Of a DNA stretch of 64,000 bases, positions 28,235-37,058 are shown in pieces (the first letter of the stretch is position 1; each line of letters starts with the position of its first letter). The DNA comes from Gammaproteobacteria bacterium (lineage in GTDB: Bacteria > Pseudomonadota > Gammaproteobacteria > Competibacterales > Competibacteraceae). A program made the position numbers and the translations under genes. Below the pieces are notes generated by a model that saw only the letters and a list, made by a program, of their open reading frames with translations, was not told the DNA's origin and made no database searches. The stretch covers positions 62,001-126,000 of the forward strand of contig JACKNE010000011.1 of assembly GCA_024235035.1 (NCBI GenBank), in the 5' to 3' direction.

Positions 28235-28684
28235 TTGGAATCGATGGATATTCAGGGGATTTTGGAATATTTGCCTCATCGCTATCCGTTTCTGCTGATC
28301 GATCGGGTGTTGGCGATCGATCCGGGACGATCATTGACAGGCCTCAAGAACGTCAGTTTCAACGAACCTTTTTTTCTTGGCCACTTTCCTCAGCGGCCGA
28401 TCATGCCTGGCGTACTGATTCTGGAAGCGTTGGCGCAGGCGACCGGGATTCTGGCGTTCAAGAGTCAGGAAGAAAAACCGGATCATCATTCCATGTACTA
28501 CTTGGTTGGCGTCGATAATGCCCGTTTCAAGCGGCCCGTCGAGCCGGGCGATCAATTGATCGTGGAGGTGCGGTTGGATCGCATCAAGCGTGGGATCGGC
28601 AAGTTTTTCGGCGAAGCACAGGTGGATGGACAACGGGTGGCGACCGCCGAATTGATGTGCGCCAAACGGGATATCGACCTGTGA
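28235..28684 (+). CDS. fabZ: (3R)-hydroxyacyl-ACP dehydratase FabZ
   Basis: Dehydrates 3-hydroxyacyl-ACP in fatty-acid elongation and shares substrate with LpxA/LpxD. Catalytic H50 lies in FFLGHFPQRPIMPG and E64 in LILEALAQATG, the 14-residue spacing expected of FabZ. The start choice is between TTG 28235 and ATG 28244. The strong site GAGAGG is 7 bases before the TTG but 16 before the ATG, so TTG is preferred, giving 149 residues. Its stop overlaps the GTG of lpxA. Confidence 0.95.
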   Translation: MESMDIQGILEYLPHRYPFLLIDRVLAIDPGRSLTGLKNVSFNEPFFLGHFPQRPIMPGVLILEALAQATGILAFKSQEEKPDHHSMYYLVGVDNARFKRPVEPGDQLIVEVRLDRIKRGIGKFFGEAQVDGQRVATAELMCAKRDIDL

Positions 28685-29454
28685 TCGATCCGCGCGCTGT
28701 GGTGGATCCGTTGGCCCGGCTGGCGTCGGACGTGGCGGTGGGTCCGTTTTCGGTGATCGGGCCGGAAGTGGAAATCGACGCCGGCACCTGGATCGGCCCA
28801 CATGTCGTGATCCAGGGGCCAACCCGCATTGGCCGCGAGAACCGTATTTACCAATTCGCTTCGCTGGGCGAAATGCCGCAGGATAAAAAATATGGCGGAG
28901 AACCCACCCGCCTGGAAATTGGCGATCGCAACACGATCCGCGAGTTTGTGACCATCAATCGAGGCACGGTGCAGGATGCTGGAGTGACCCGGCTGGGCGA
29001 TGACAACTGGATCATGGCCTATGTCCATATTGCGCATGACTGCATGGTGGGCGACCGGACCATCTTTGCCAATGGGGCGTCGCTGGCCGGGCATGTACAC
29101 ATCGAGGACGATGTGGCGTTGGGTGGGTTCGCCCTGGTTTACCAATTTACCCGGCTTGGGGCGCACAGTTTTTGTGGCTTCGCCTGCGGAGTGCATCGGG
29201 ATGTACCCCCCTATGTCACGGTCGCCGGCTACCGCGCCGAGCCGTATGGCATCAATGCCGAGGGATTACGTCGTCGTGGTTTCGCCGATGAGGAAATTCA
29301 AGCCATTCGCCGCGCTTACAAGGTGATTTACCGCGCTAATCTGCGCTTGGAGGAGGCAGTGGAAAAGGTGCGGGAGATGACCGTGGATTATCCGCGTTTG
29401 CAGATTTTGGCCGACTTTCTGGCTGCGCCATCCCGCAACGGGATCGTCCGTTAA
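28681..29454 (+). CDS. lpxA: UDP-N-acetylglucosamine acyltransferase LpxA
   Basis: First step of lipid A synthesis. A 257-residue left-handed beta-helix enzyme: DPRAVVDPLARLASDVAVG opening, the catalytic histidine region YVHIAHDCMVGD, and the C-terminal helical domain from GLRRRGFADEEIQAIRRAYK. I chose GTG 28681, which overlaps the fabZ stop (GTGA) and matches the family start (M-IDP); an ATG inside fabZ would add 8 unlikely residues. Translationally coupled to fabZ. Confidence 0.95.
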   Translation: MIDPRAVVDPLARLASDVAVGPFSVIGPEVEIDAGTWIGPHVVIQGPTRIGRENRIYQFASLGEMPQDKKYGGEPTRLEIGDRNTIREFVTINRGTVQDAGVTRLGDDNWIMAYVHIAHDCMVGDRTIFANGASLAGHVHIEDDVALGGFALVYQFTRLGAHSFCGFACGVHRDVPPYVTVAGYRAEPYGINAEGLRRRGFADEEIQAIRRAYKVIYRANLRLEEAVEKVREMTVDYPRLQILADFLAAPSRNGIVR

Positions 29455-29470
29455 GCCACTGGCGCCGGCC

Positions 29471-30613
29471 ATGCATATCGCCTTGGTCGCTGGCGAATTG
29501 TCGGGCGATTTGCTAGGCGCCAATCTGATTGCCGCGCTGAAAGCACGCTATCCTCAGGCCCGATTCACAGGGATCGGCGGACCAGGCATGGTCGGTCAAG
29601 GTTTGCAGAGCCTGGCGCCCCTGGAACGCTTAGCAGTAATGGGGCTGGTGGAAGTATTACGTCATCTCCCGGAGTTATTGTGCATCCGGCGACAGCTTTA
29701 TCGGCAGTTGATCGCTGACCCACCGGCGGTGTTCATCGGTATCGATGCCCCGGATTTCAATCTGGCCCTGGAGCGTCGATTGCGTGCTCGCGGCATTCCC
29801 ACCGTGCATTACGTCAGTCCGTCGGTCTGGGCGTGGCGGCCCTGGCGAGTACGCAAGATCGCCAGGGCCGTGCATTTGATGTTGACTTTGTTTCCGTTCG
29901 AAGCGGCGTTTTATCAGGATCATGGCGTTCCGGTGCATTGGGTGGGGCATCCGCTGGCCGATGATATTCCCCTCCGCAGTGACGCCAGCGAGGCTCAGCG
30001 GCGGCTGGGCCTATCGTTATCCACTGAGACGCGAATCATTGCCTTGCTGCCCGGTAGCCGCAACGGCGAAATCAGTCGGATGGGACCATTGTTGCTCGAT
30101 ACCGCGCATTGGTTACACACCCAGCAGCCTGATGTGCATTTCCTGATGCCGGCGGCGACGCCGCAGCTCTATGCGACACTCGAAGCATTGCGCTCCGAAC
30201 GCGCGCCGGCTTTGCCATTGCAGCTGACGCATGGCCGTTCCCGTGAGGTCATGACCGCCGCCGATGTCGTGGTGCTGGCCTCGGGCACGGCGACTCTGGA
30301 GGCCATGCTGCTCAAACGGCCCATGGTGGTGGCTTATCGGGTCGCACCGATGACCGCTTGGATCGCCCGGCGACTGGTGACGATTCGGCACTTTGCTTTG
30401 CCCAACCTGTTGGCTGGGCGAGAACTGGTCCCGGAATTTTTCCAGGAAGCGGCAACCGCTCCCCATTTGGGAGCAGCGGTGCTGAACTGGCTGAAGAATT
30501 CCCGTAACGTTGCCGCAGTGACTCGCGAATTTGAGGCGTTGCATCAGCTGTTGCGCCGGAACGCCAGTGAGCAGGCGGCAGCCTCTATTGCGGGGTTGCT
30601 GAAGGCGTCGTGA
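29471..30613 (+). CDS. lpxB: Lipid-A-disaccharide synthase
   Basis: A GT19 glycosyltransferase that joins UDP-diacylglucosamine and lipid X. Signatures: AGELSGDLLGANLIAALK, IDAPDFNLALERRLR, HYVSPSVWAWRPWRVRKI, LPGSRNGEISR, and the C-terminal ASGTATLEAMLLKRPMVVAYR and LPNLLAGRELVPEFFQ. Length 380. It closes the lipid A run; the rnhB and dnaE genes that often follow in relatives are absent, and thrC comes next. Confidence 0.97.
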   Translation: MHIALVAGELSGDLLGANLIAALKARYPQARFTGIGGPGMVGQGLQSLAPLERLAVMGLVEVLRHLPELLCIRRQLYRQLIADPPAVFIGIDAPDFNLALERRLRARGIPTVHYVSPSVWAWRPWRVRKIARAVHLMLTLFPFEAAFYQDHGVPVHWVGHPLADDIPLRSDASEAQRRLGLSLSTETRIIALLPGSRNGEISRMGPLLLDTAHWLHTQQPDVHFLMPAATPQLYATLEALRSERAPALPLQLTHGRSREVMTAADVVVLASGTATLEAMLLKRPMVVAYRVAPMTAWIARRLVTIRHFALPNLLAGRELVPEFFQEAATAPHLGAAVLNWLKNSRNVAAVTREFEALHQLLRRNASEQAAASIAGLLKAS

Positions 30614-30721
30614 ACAGCCGTCATCACATATTTCCCTGATGAATGCCCATTCAAGGTTGCACAAATTATTCACGATTACTGGCCAGAGTAGCCCGATCAC
30701 CACATCCGAGGATTCTCTCAA

Positions 30722-32131
30722 ATGCGCTACGTCAGCACCCGGGGCGGTATGGCCCCCGCGACCTTTTCCGATATCTTGCTGGGCGGCTTGGCGCCGGATG
30801 GCGGCCTGACTCTTCCGGAAGATTACCCAACGCTGACGCCGGGCGAACTGGCGAGTTGGCGCGAGCTGTCCTACCCAGAGCTGGCGTTTGCCATTCTGCG
30901 CAAGTTCGCCGATGATCTGCCGGCGGAAGATTTACGCACGCTGATCGACAAAACCTACACCGTCGAAGCGTTTCACACCGAAGACATTACTCCGGTTAAA
31001 ACCTTGCTGGATGGCGTTGGTTTACTGGAACTCTCCAACGGCCCCACTCTGGCGTTCAAGGACATCGCCCTGCAACTGCTCGGCAACCTGTTTGAGTATG
31101 CCCTGCTTAAAACCGGCGGTCATCTCAACATCCTGGGCGCGACCTCCGGCGACACCGGCTCCAGCGCTGAGTACGCCATGCGCGGCAAACACGGCATCCG
31201 GGTCTTCATGCTGTCGCCGCACCAGAAAATGAGCCGCTTTCAAACCGCACAGATGTTTTCGCTGCAAGACCCGAACATTTTCAACATCGCGGTGCATGGA
31301 GTCTTCGACGATTGCCAAGACATGGTCAAGGCGGTCAGCCATGATGCCGAATTCAAGGCCCGCTACGCCATCGGCACGGTCAACTCGATCAACTGGGCGC
31401 GAGTCGCCGCGCAGATTGTTTACTACTTCAAAGGCTGGCTGGCGGTTACTGAGCATGACGATCAAGAAGTTTCGTTTGCCGTGCCATCCGGTAACTTCGG
31501 GAATATCTGCGCCGGCTACATCGCCAAGCGCATGGGTTTGCCGATCCGCCGGTTGATCCTGGCCACCAACGAAAACAATGTCCTCGATGAATTCTTCCGC
31601 ACCGGCGTTTACCGGGTGCGTAAGCCTGACCAAGTGGCGCATACCAGCAGCCCATCGATGGATATTTCCAAAGCGTCCAATTTTGAGCGGTTCATCTACG
31701 ATGTCGTCGGGCGCGACCCGGCGGTGGTCCGTGAACTGTGGCGGCAAGTCGATGACTATGGATTCTTCGACTTGTCCGGCACCGATGCTTTTCGCAACAT
31801 CCAGCAATTCGGCTTCATATCGGGTTCTAGCAACCATCCGAACCGCATGGCGATTATCCGCCGGGTTTATCAGGAATGCGGCGTCATGATCGACACGCAT
31901 ACCGCTGATGGGCTAAAGGTCGGATTGGAATATCGGGAGGAAGGCGTGCCGTTGCTGTGCCTGGAAACCGCCTTGCCGGCTAAATTCGAGGAATCCATCA
32001 CCGAGGCATTGGGCCGACTGCCCGAACGGCCGACCGGTTATGAGAATATCGAAGAATTACCGCAGCGGTTCGAGGTGATGGATGCGGAGGTCGATCAGAT
32101 CAAGCATTACATCGTCCGCCATGCCGGTTGA
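30722..32131 (+). CDS. thrC: Threonine synthase
   Basis: PLP enzyme that converts O-phosphohomoserine to threonine. The PLP lysine is K113 in NGPTLAFKDIALQLLG; the phosphate-binding loop is ATSGDTGSSAEYAM; further markers are FAVPSGNFGNICAGY and the N-terminal MRYVSTRGG. At 469 residues it is the longer pseudomonad-like type. It lies 108 bp after lpxB and is convergent with the LysR gene. No hom or thrB is adjacent in the window. Confidence 0.96.
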   Translation: MRYVSTRGGMAPATFSDILLGGLAPDGGLTLPEDYPTLTPGELASWRELSYPELAFAILRKFADDLPAEDLRTLIDKTYTVEAFHTEDITPVKTLLDGVGLLELSNGPTLAFKDIALQLLGNLFEYALLKTGGHLNILGATSGDTGSSAEYAMRGKHGIRVFMLSPHQKMSRFQTAQMFSLQDPNIFNIAVHGVFDDCQDMVKAVSHDAEFKARYAIGTVNSINWARVAAQIVYYFKGWLAVTEHDDQEVSFAVPSGNFGNICAGYIAKRMGLPIRRLILATNENNVLDEFFRTGVYRVRKPDQVAHTSSPSMDISKASNFERFIYDVVGRDPAVVRELWRQVDDYGFFDLSGTDAFRNIQQFGFISGSSNHPNRMAIIRRVYQECGVMIDTHTADGLKVGLEYREEGVPLLCLETALPAKFEESITEALGRLPERPTGYENIEELPQRFEVMDAEVDQIKHYIVRHAG

Positions 32132-32164
32132 ATGGCGTCAGGTGACGAGATCGAAAGCCAAAAG

Positions 32165-33073
32165 CTAACCCGAGCCGTGGAGAAAGAGCGGACGGTGCGC
32201 GCCGCTCAGAGAACGCAGGTAGTCCCAGACGACCCTCACTCGTTTGAGTCGTAGCCGATCCGCGTGGGCGACAAGCCAAAAAGTATGTTGAAAATTGGCT
32301 TCTTCTGGCAACACCTTGGTGAGACGAGAATCGCTGACACCGATATAAGGCGCTAGCACCGCCAGCCCGACGCCCGCTAAAACCGCTTCCTTATGCGCTA
32401 GCATGCTGGTGCTGCAAAAACGCAGATTGGGTTTATCGCACAGTTTTTCGAGAAAACTCAGCTCCGGAATCAGCAGATAGTCATCGATATAGGCAATGAA
32501 TGGATGACCGGTTAGATCGGTGCGAGTCACAATCGGCGCGTGCGTAGCCAGATAATCCTGCGCACCGTACAGGAAATAGGTGAAGTCGGTCCAGCGCGCC
32601 ACCACATAGGGACCCCGGCGCGGCGGTTCCAGAGTAATCGCTAGATCCGCCTCGCGGCTGGCTAGATTCGCCAAGCGCGGCAAGGCCAGAAGTTCTACGG
32701 TCAGTTCAGGATAGTCGTCGAGCAACGGTTTTAGCTTGGAGGTCAGGAAGCATACCGCCAATCCTTCGGGCGTCCCCAGTCGGACCTCGCCACTGACGGC
32801 CACGTCCCGGTCGGACAACTCTTCCGCTACCACCGCCATCGTGGATTCGACTACCTCCGCCATAGGCAAGAGCGCCTGACCGGCTTCGGTCAACGTCAGC
32901 CCCTCACGATGACGGTCGAACAACTGCGTGCCCATCGTTCGCTCCAATCTTTCGATGCGCCGGGCAACTGTGCTGTGCTCGACCCGCAAGCGCCGGGCGG
33001 CGGGGCTGAAACGACCCAGTCGCGCCATCGCCAGGAAATAGCGCAGATCGTTCCAGTCGATGTCCCGTTTCAT
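32165..33073 (-). CDS. LysR-family transcriptional regulator
   Basis: A 302-residue LysR protein: winged helix-turn-helix at residues ~5-65 (NDLRYFLAMARLGRFSPAARRL, then TVARRIERLERTMGTQLFDR) and a substrate-binding domain behind it. ATG 33073 is preferred over an ORF extension to 33157 because the helix-turn-helix then starts at the usual place and GGAAGG lies just upstream. It is divergent from the GntP permease gene, so it most likely controls that permease and the CoA-transferase; a palindrome lies between them. Confidence 0.9.
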   Translation of the reverse strand: MKRDIDWNDLRYFLAMARLGRFSPAARRLRVEHSTVARRIERLERTMGTQLFDRHREGLTLTEAGQALLPMAEVVESTMAVVAEELSDRDVAVSGEVRLGTPEGLAVCFLTSKLKPLLDDYPELTVELLALPRLANLASREADLAITLEPPRRGPYVVARWTDFTYFLYGAQDYLATHAPIVTRTDLTGHPFIAYIDDYLLIPELSFLEKLCDKPNLRFCSTSMLAHKEAVLAGVGLAVLAPYIGVSDSRLTKVLPEEANFQHTFWLVAHADRLRLKRVRVVWDYLRSLSGAHRPLFLHGSG

Positions 33074-33182
33074 CGTCCTATATACCTTCCTTCCTATCTT
33101 CTCGTTAAGCGAGGGGTGCGTGTGGTTTCTCAAGCGAGTGTGGTTGCTATCGTGCATTTCTGCACGGATTTTTTATAGATTT

Positions 33183-33196
33183 TGTGAATTTTCACA
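33183..33196. promoter_or_regulatory. Palindromic operator candidate between lysR and gntP-type genes
   Basis: TGTGAA-TT-TTCACA is a 6+6 bp palindrome about 110 bp upstream of both start codons. A second half-site-like TGTGAAAA lies at 33241-33248. The arms resemble a CRP half-site, but the spacer is 4 rather than 6 bases, so a LysR-type operator is the better guess. Confidence 0.45.
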
Positions 33197-33304
33197 CAGG
33201 TAGTTCATCATTATGCTAGTTGCCGTTCGCTCCTCCAATCTGTGAAAACTGAAAATCGGGAGACGGACTGTCATTCATTATCGAACCCCTAAGGAGAACG
33301 CTTT

Positions 33305-34696
33305 ATGCTTGGTGTCATTGGCATCATCGTTTCGCTGGGTCTGCTGATGTACCTCGCCTATCGAGGTATTAACGTGCTGGTACTCGCCCCGATCATGGCG
33401 TTGTTGGCGGTGTTGATCGGCGGTGGCGCAGACGTGCTACTACCCACCTACACCCAGGTCTTCATGAAAGAACTGGGCGGCTATCTGATCAAATTCTTTC
33501 CTCTGTTCATGCTGGGCGCGATCTTCGGCAAGCTGATGGACGATTCCGGCTCGGCTCGCAGCATCGCTCATTGGATCGTCGCCAAGGTCGGCAAAGAACG
33601 CGGCATTCTCGCCATTGTGCTGTCCTGCGGTATTCTGACGTACGGTGGGGTATCGCTGTTCGTGGTGGCTTTTGCCGTCTACCCCATCGGCGCCGCTTTG
33701 TTCCGTGAAGTCGAGATGCCTAAGCGCTTCATCCCCGGCGCTATCGCTCTGGGTTCGTTCACCTTTACCATGACCGCGTTCCCTGGCACCCCAGCGATCC
33801 AGAACGCTATTCCCGCGCCGTTCTTCGGTACCAACACCTTCGCCGCGCCAGGCTTGGGTTTCATCGGTGGTTTGATCATGCTGATCGGTGGCGTTCTATG
33901 GCTGCAAACCCGCGCCAAACGGGCGATGGCCGCCGGTGAAGGTTATGGCGAACACCTGCATGAGAACCTGGATACTAAAGGCGATCTGGCGCACAGCCCT
34001 TCGTTCTTCATCGCCCTGCTGCCAATCTTGTTAGTCATCGGTTTCAACGCGCTATTCACCTATATCGTATTTCCCAACATCGATGCCAGTTATCTGGCCG
34101 ATGCTAAATACGGCGCCACGAAACTGTCGGCGGTCGCGGGGTTATGGTCGATCATCATTGCCCTGCTCATCGCGATCCTCTTCATCATCGTCGTCCATTG
34201 GCAGCATTGGCGCAACGTGGTCGAATCGCTCAATACCGGTACTATGGGTTCGCTGCTGCCGATCTTCAACACCGCCTCCGAAGTCGGTTACGGCAACGTC
34301 ATTGCTTCCCTACCGGCGTTCCTGGTGGTAAAAAACGCGGTATTAGGCATTTCACCGAATCCACTGATCTCGGAAGCGGTTGCCGTCAATACCCTAGCCG
34401 GCATCACCGGCTCCGCTTCCGGCGGGATGAGCATCGCGCTCAGCACCTTGGGACCGAAGTATCTGGAACTGGCCAACGCCGTCGGTATCAGCCCGGAATT
34501 GTTGCATCGGGTGGCAGTAATGTCCTCCGGTTGCTTCGACTCGCTACCGCATAATGGCGCAGTCATCACGTTGCTGGGCATCTGCCGGCTGACCCACCGG
34601 CAGTCCTACTTTGATATCTTCATGGTCTCTGTGGCGATTCCGTTGAGCGCCCTGGTAGTGGTCATTACGTTGGGAACGTTGTTTGGCAACTTCTGA
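33305..34696 (+). CDS. GntP-family organic acid/H+ symporter
   Basis: A 463-residue inner-membrane permease with about 12 hydrophobic segments. It has the GntP-type features FGKLMDDSGSARSIAHWIV in the first third and ITGSASGGMSIAL and SSGCFDSLPHNGAVIT in the last third. Family members move gluconate, fructuronate, or short hydroxy- and keto-acids with protons. The downstream gene is a CoA-transferase, so a short-chain hydroxy- or keto-acid is a likelier substrate than gluconate (inference). AAGGAGAAC precedes ATG 33305. Divergent from lysR. Confidence 0.88.
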   Translation: MLGVIGIIVSLGLLMYLAYRGINVLVLAPIMALLAVLIGGGADVLLPTYTQVFMKELGGYLIKFFPLFMLGAIFGKLMDDSGSARSIAHWIVAKVGKERGILAIVLSCGILTYGGVSLFVVAFAVYPIGAALFREVEMPKRFIPGAIALGSFTFTMTAFPGTPAIQNAIPAPFFGTNTFAAPGLGFIGGLIMLIGGVLWLQTRAKRAMAAGEGYGEHLHENLDTKGDLAHSPSFFIALLPILLVIGFNALFTYIVFPNIDASYLADAKYGATKLSAVAGLWSIIIALLIAILFIIVVHWQHWRNVVESLNTGTMGSLLPIFNTASEVGYGNVIASLPAFLVVKNAVLGISPNPLISEAVAVNTLAGITGSASGGMSIALSTLGPKYLELANAVGISPELLHRVAVMSSGCFDSLPHNGAVITLLGICRLTHRQSYFDIFMVSVAIPLSALVVVITLGTLFGNF

Positions 34697-34756
34697 CCTT
34701 ACACCGCTGCCCCCTTTGGCGGGCAGCGGACCTCAACCTTGACGAGAGACACGATC

Positions 34757-36769
34757 ATGTCACATCCTCTGCTCGCCTCACTGCACATTTCCGAACGCGG
34801 CAAGGTGGTTAGCGCCCGCGAAGCCGTGACCCTGATTCGCCCTGGCGATACCTTGGCCACCAGTGGTTTTGTCGGCACCGGTTTTGCCGAAGACATCGCT
34901 TGCGCCGTCGAAGAGTTATTCCTCGCCCCGGACACCGGTCCTGAGGCCCCGGTGTTGGATAAACCCCGCGATCTGACTTTGGTTTATGCCGCTGGCCAGG
35001 GTGATGGAAAAAATCGAGGACTCAATCACTTCGGTCATGAGGGGTTGGTGAAGCGCATCATCGGTGGGCACTGGGGTCTCGTGCCGAAATTACAGGCGCT
35101 GGCGGTGGCTAACCAAATCGAAGCCTGGAATTTGCCGCAGGGCGTGATTACTCATCTATATCGCGACATCGCTGCGGGTAAACCGGGAACGCTGACCCGA
35201 GTCGGGCTGGGTACTTTCGTCGATCCGCGCCTCGGTGGCGGCAAGCTCAACGCGCGTACCCAGGACGATCTGGTGGAGTTGTTGATCGTTGGCGGTCAGG
35301 AGTATCTACTCTACAAGGCGTTCCCGATCCATGTCGGCATTATCCGCGCCACCACGGCCGATACCGACGGTAATCTGACCATGGAAAAGGAGGCGCTAAC
35401 CCTGGAATCACTGGCCATCGCGATGGCGGCGCACAACTCCGGCGGTATCGTCATCGCGCAGGTGGAGCGGGTTGCCGAGCGTGGTTTCGTGCGACCCAAA
35501 GATGTACGGGTGCCGGGCGTTCTGGTGGATTGCATCGTCGTTGCGCCACCGGAACACCATTGGCAGACCTTCGCCACCCCCTACAATCCTGCTTTCTCCG
35601 GCGAGATCAAGGCGCCCCTGGCTTCGATCGCGGTCATGCCCATGAGCGAACGCAAGATCATCGCGCGGCGCTCGGCGCTGGAACTGGCCATGAACGCGAT
35701 CGTCAATCTCGGTATCGGTATGCCGGAAGGCGTGGCCAATATCGCCGCTGAGGAGAAGATCATCGATTTGTTGACCCTGACGGCTGAACCAGGGGTGATC
35801 GGTGGCATTCCCGCTGGCGGGCTGGATTTTGGCGCCGCGACGAATGTTCAGGCGATCATCGACCAACCCAACCAGTTCGATTTTTATGATGGTGGTGGCT
35901 TGGATATCGCGGTGTTGGGTTTAGCTCAGGTCGATCGACAAGGCAATCTCAACGTCTCGAAATTTGGTCCGCGGATCGCCGGCGCCGGTGGTTTTATCAA
36001 CATCAGTCAGAATGCTCGGAAAGTGGTGTTCGCTGGAACATTCACAGCGGGTGGCTTGGATGTCGCGGTGGAACAAAGCCAATTGCGCATTCGACGCGAG
36101 GGGGAAACCATCAAGTTCGTCGAGGCGGTCGAGCAGCGCACTTTCAGCGGAGAGGTAGCCAATCGTCTTCATCAGCCAGTCTTGTATGTGACCGAGCGAG
36201 CGGTGTTTCGGTTGACGGTGCAGGGGCTGGAGTTGATCGAGGTCGCCCCTGGCGTTGATCTGGAGCGTGACGTGCTGGCGAAGATGGCGTTTCGACCCTC
36301 GATCAGCCCGCAACTCAAGCTGATGGATGCCTGTATCTTCAATGACGGACCGATGGGCCTGCATGAGTTGTTGGTCGCGCGACCACTCGATCAACGGCTT
36401 TCCTACGACCCGGTCAAGAATCTGTTCTTCCTGAACTTCGAGGGCTTGGCGGTGCGGAGCCACGAAGACATCGCGCGGATTCGAGCAGCCATCTGTAACC
36501 GGCTGGAACCATTGAATAAACAAGTGTTTGGTATTGTCAATTACGACAATTTTTCGATTACCCCGGAACTGATGCAGGACTACATGAACATGGTGAGCGA
36601 TGTGGTGCGGCGTTACTACCTGGGCGTGACCCGGTACACCACGAATACGTTTCTGCGCGCTCGACTGGGAGACGCCCTCCGCCAACGCAACCTCGCACCC
36701 GATCTCTATGCGACCGCCGCCGAAGCGACGGCACGGCTCGATCCATCCCTATCGGACAAAGGGGTCTGA
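34757..36769 (+). CDS. Acyl-CoA:acetate/3-ketoacid CoA-transferase with C-terminal extension
   Basis: A fused alpha-beta family I CoA-transferase of the YdiF / propionate CoA-transferase type. The alpha domain begins AREAVTLIRPGDTLATSGFVGTG; the beta part carries the catalytic glutamate E344 in TAEPGVIGGIPAGG. The catalytic core ends near residue 540; about 130 extra residues follow (from LSYDPVKNLFFLNFEG), including LEPLNKQVFGIVNYDNFSITPE, not found in short YdiF proteins. ATG 34757 (MSHPLL) is preferred over TTG 34739. It is probably co-transcribed with the GntP permease 60 bp upstream. Confidence 0.87.
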   Translation: MSHPLLASLHISERGKVVSAREAVTLIRPGDTLATSGFVGTGFAEDIACAVEELFLAPDTGPEAPVLDKPRDLTLVYAAGQGDGKNRGLNHFGHEGLVKRIIGGHWGLVPKLQALAVANQIEAWNLPQGVITHLYRDIAAGKPGTLTRVGLGTFVDPRLGGGKLNARTQDDLVELLIVGGQEYLLYKAFPIHVGIIRATTADTDGNLTMEKEALTLESLAIAMAAHNSGGIVIAQVERVAERGFVRPKDVRVPGVLVDCIVVAPPEHHWQTFATPYNPAFSGEIKAPLASIAVMPMSERKIIARRSALELAMNAIVNLGIGMPEGVANIAAEEKIIDLLTLTAEPGVIGGIPAGGLDFGAATNVQAIIDQPNQFDFYDGGGLDIAVLGLAQVDRQGNLNVSKFGPRIAGAGGFINISQNARKVVFAGTFTAGGLDVAVEQSQLRIRREGETIKFVEAVEQRTFSGEVANRLHQPVLYVTERAVFRLTVQGLELIEVAPGVDLERDVLAKMAFRPSISPQLKLMDACIFNDGPMGLHELLVARPLDQRLSYDPVKNLFFLNFEGLAVRSHEDIARIRAAICNRLEPLNKQVFGIVNYDNFSITPELMQDYMNMVSDVVRRYYLGVTRYTTNTFLRARLGDALRQRNLAPDLYATAAEATARLDPSLSDKGV

Positions 36770-37058
36770 ATGTATCGAGCTGCACCGGTTAGGTTGCCGT
36801 CTATGGGATTCACAACACCTTGATCGACGGAGCTGTCAATGGATTTGACTGGATGAGTTGCGTTGGTGAAGGTGTGTTTTGGATGACCGGAAAATAAATC
36901 CATTCTTTATATCTTTTTTTAATAAATAAATAAATATTTATTCCTTTTTGATTTGATCGTTCTTGCTTAAACTGGGGCCGATAACCGAGAAAAATACTCA
37001 GGTATTCACCTTGCTTCTTACCTGCAACTGAGATCGAGTGCTAACAGGATCGACCCCG
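36770..37058. other. AT-rich intergenic region upstream of fpr
   Basis: 289 bases without a gene. The stretch 36890-36960 is very AT-rich for this genome and contains a perfect AATAAATATTTATT palindrome, as IHF- or H-NS-bound and curved upstream regions often do. GCCGATAA at 36977-36984 equals the consensus -10 of the flagellar sigma-28, but no matching -35 is seen 11 bases upstream. A promoter for fpr is likely here, but I cannot fix it. Confidence 0.5.

Noticed and set aside
33183..33196. CRP site between lysR and the permease
   Set aside because: The arms match TGTGA/TCACA, but the spacer is 4 instead of 6 bases.
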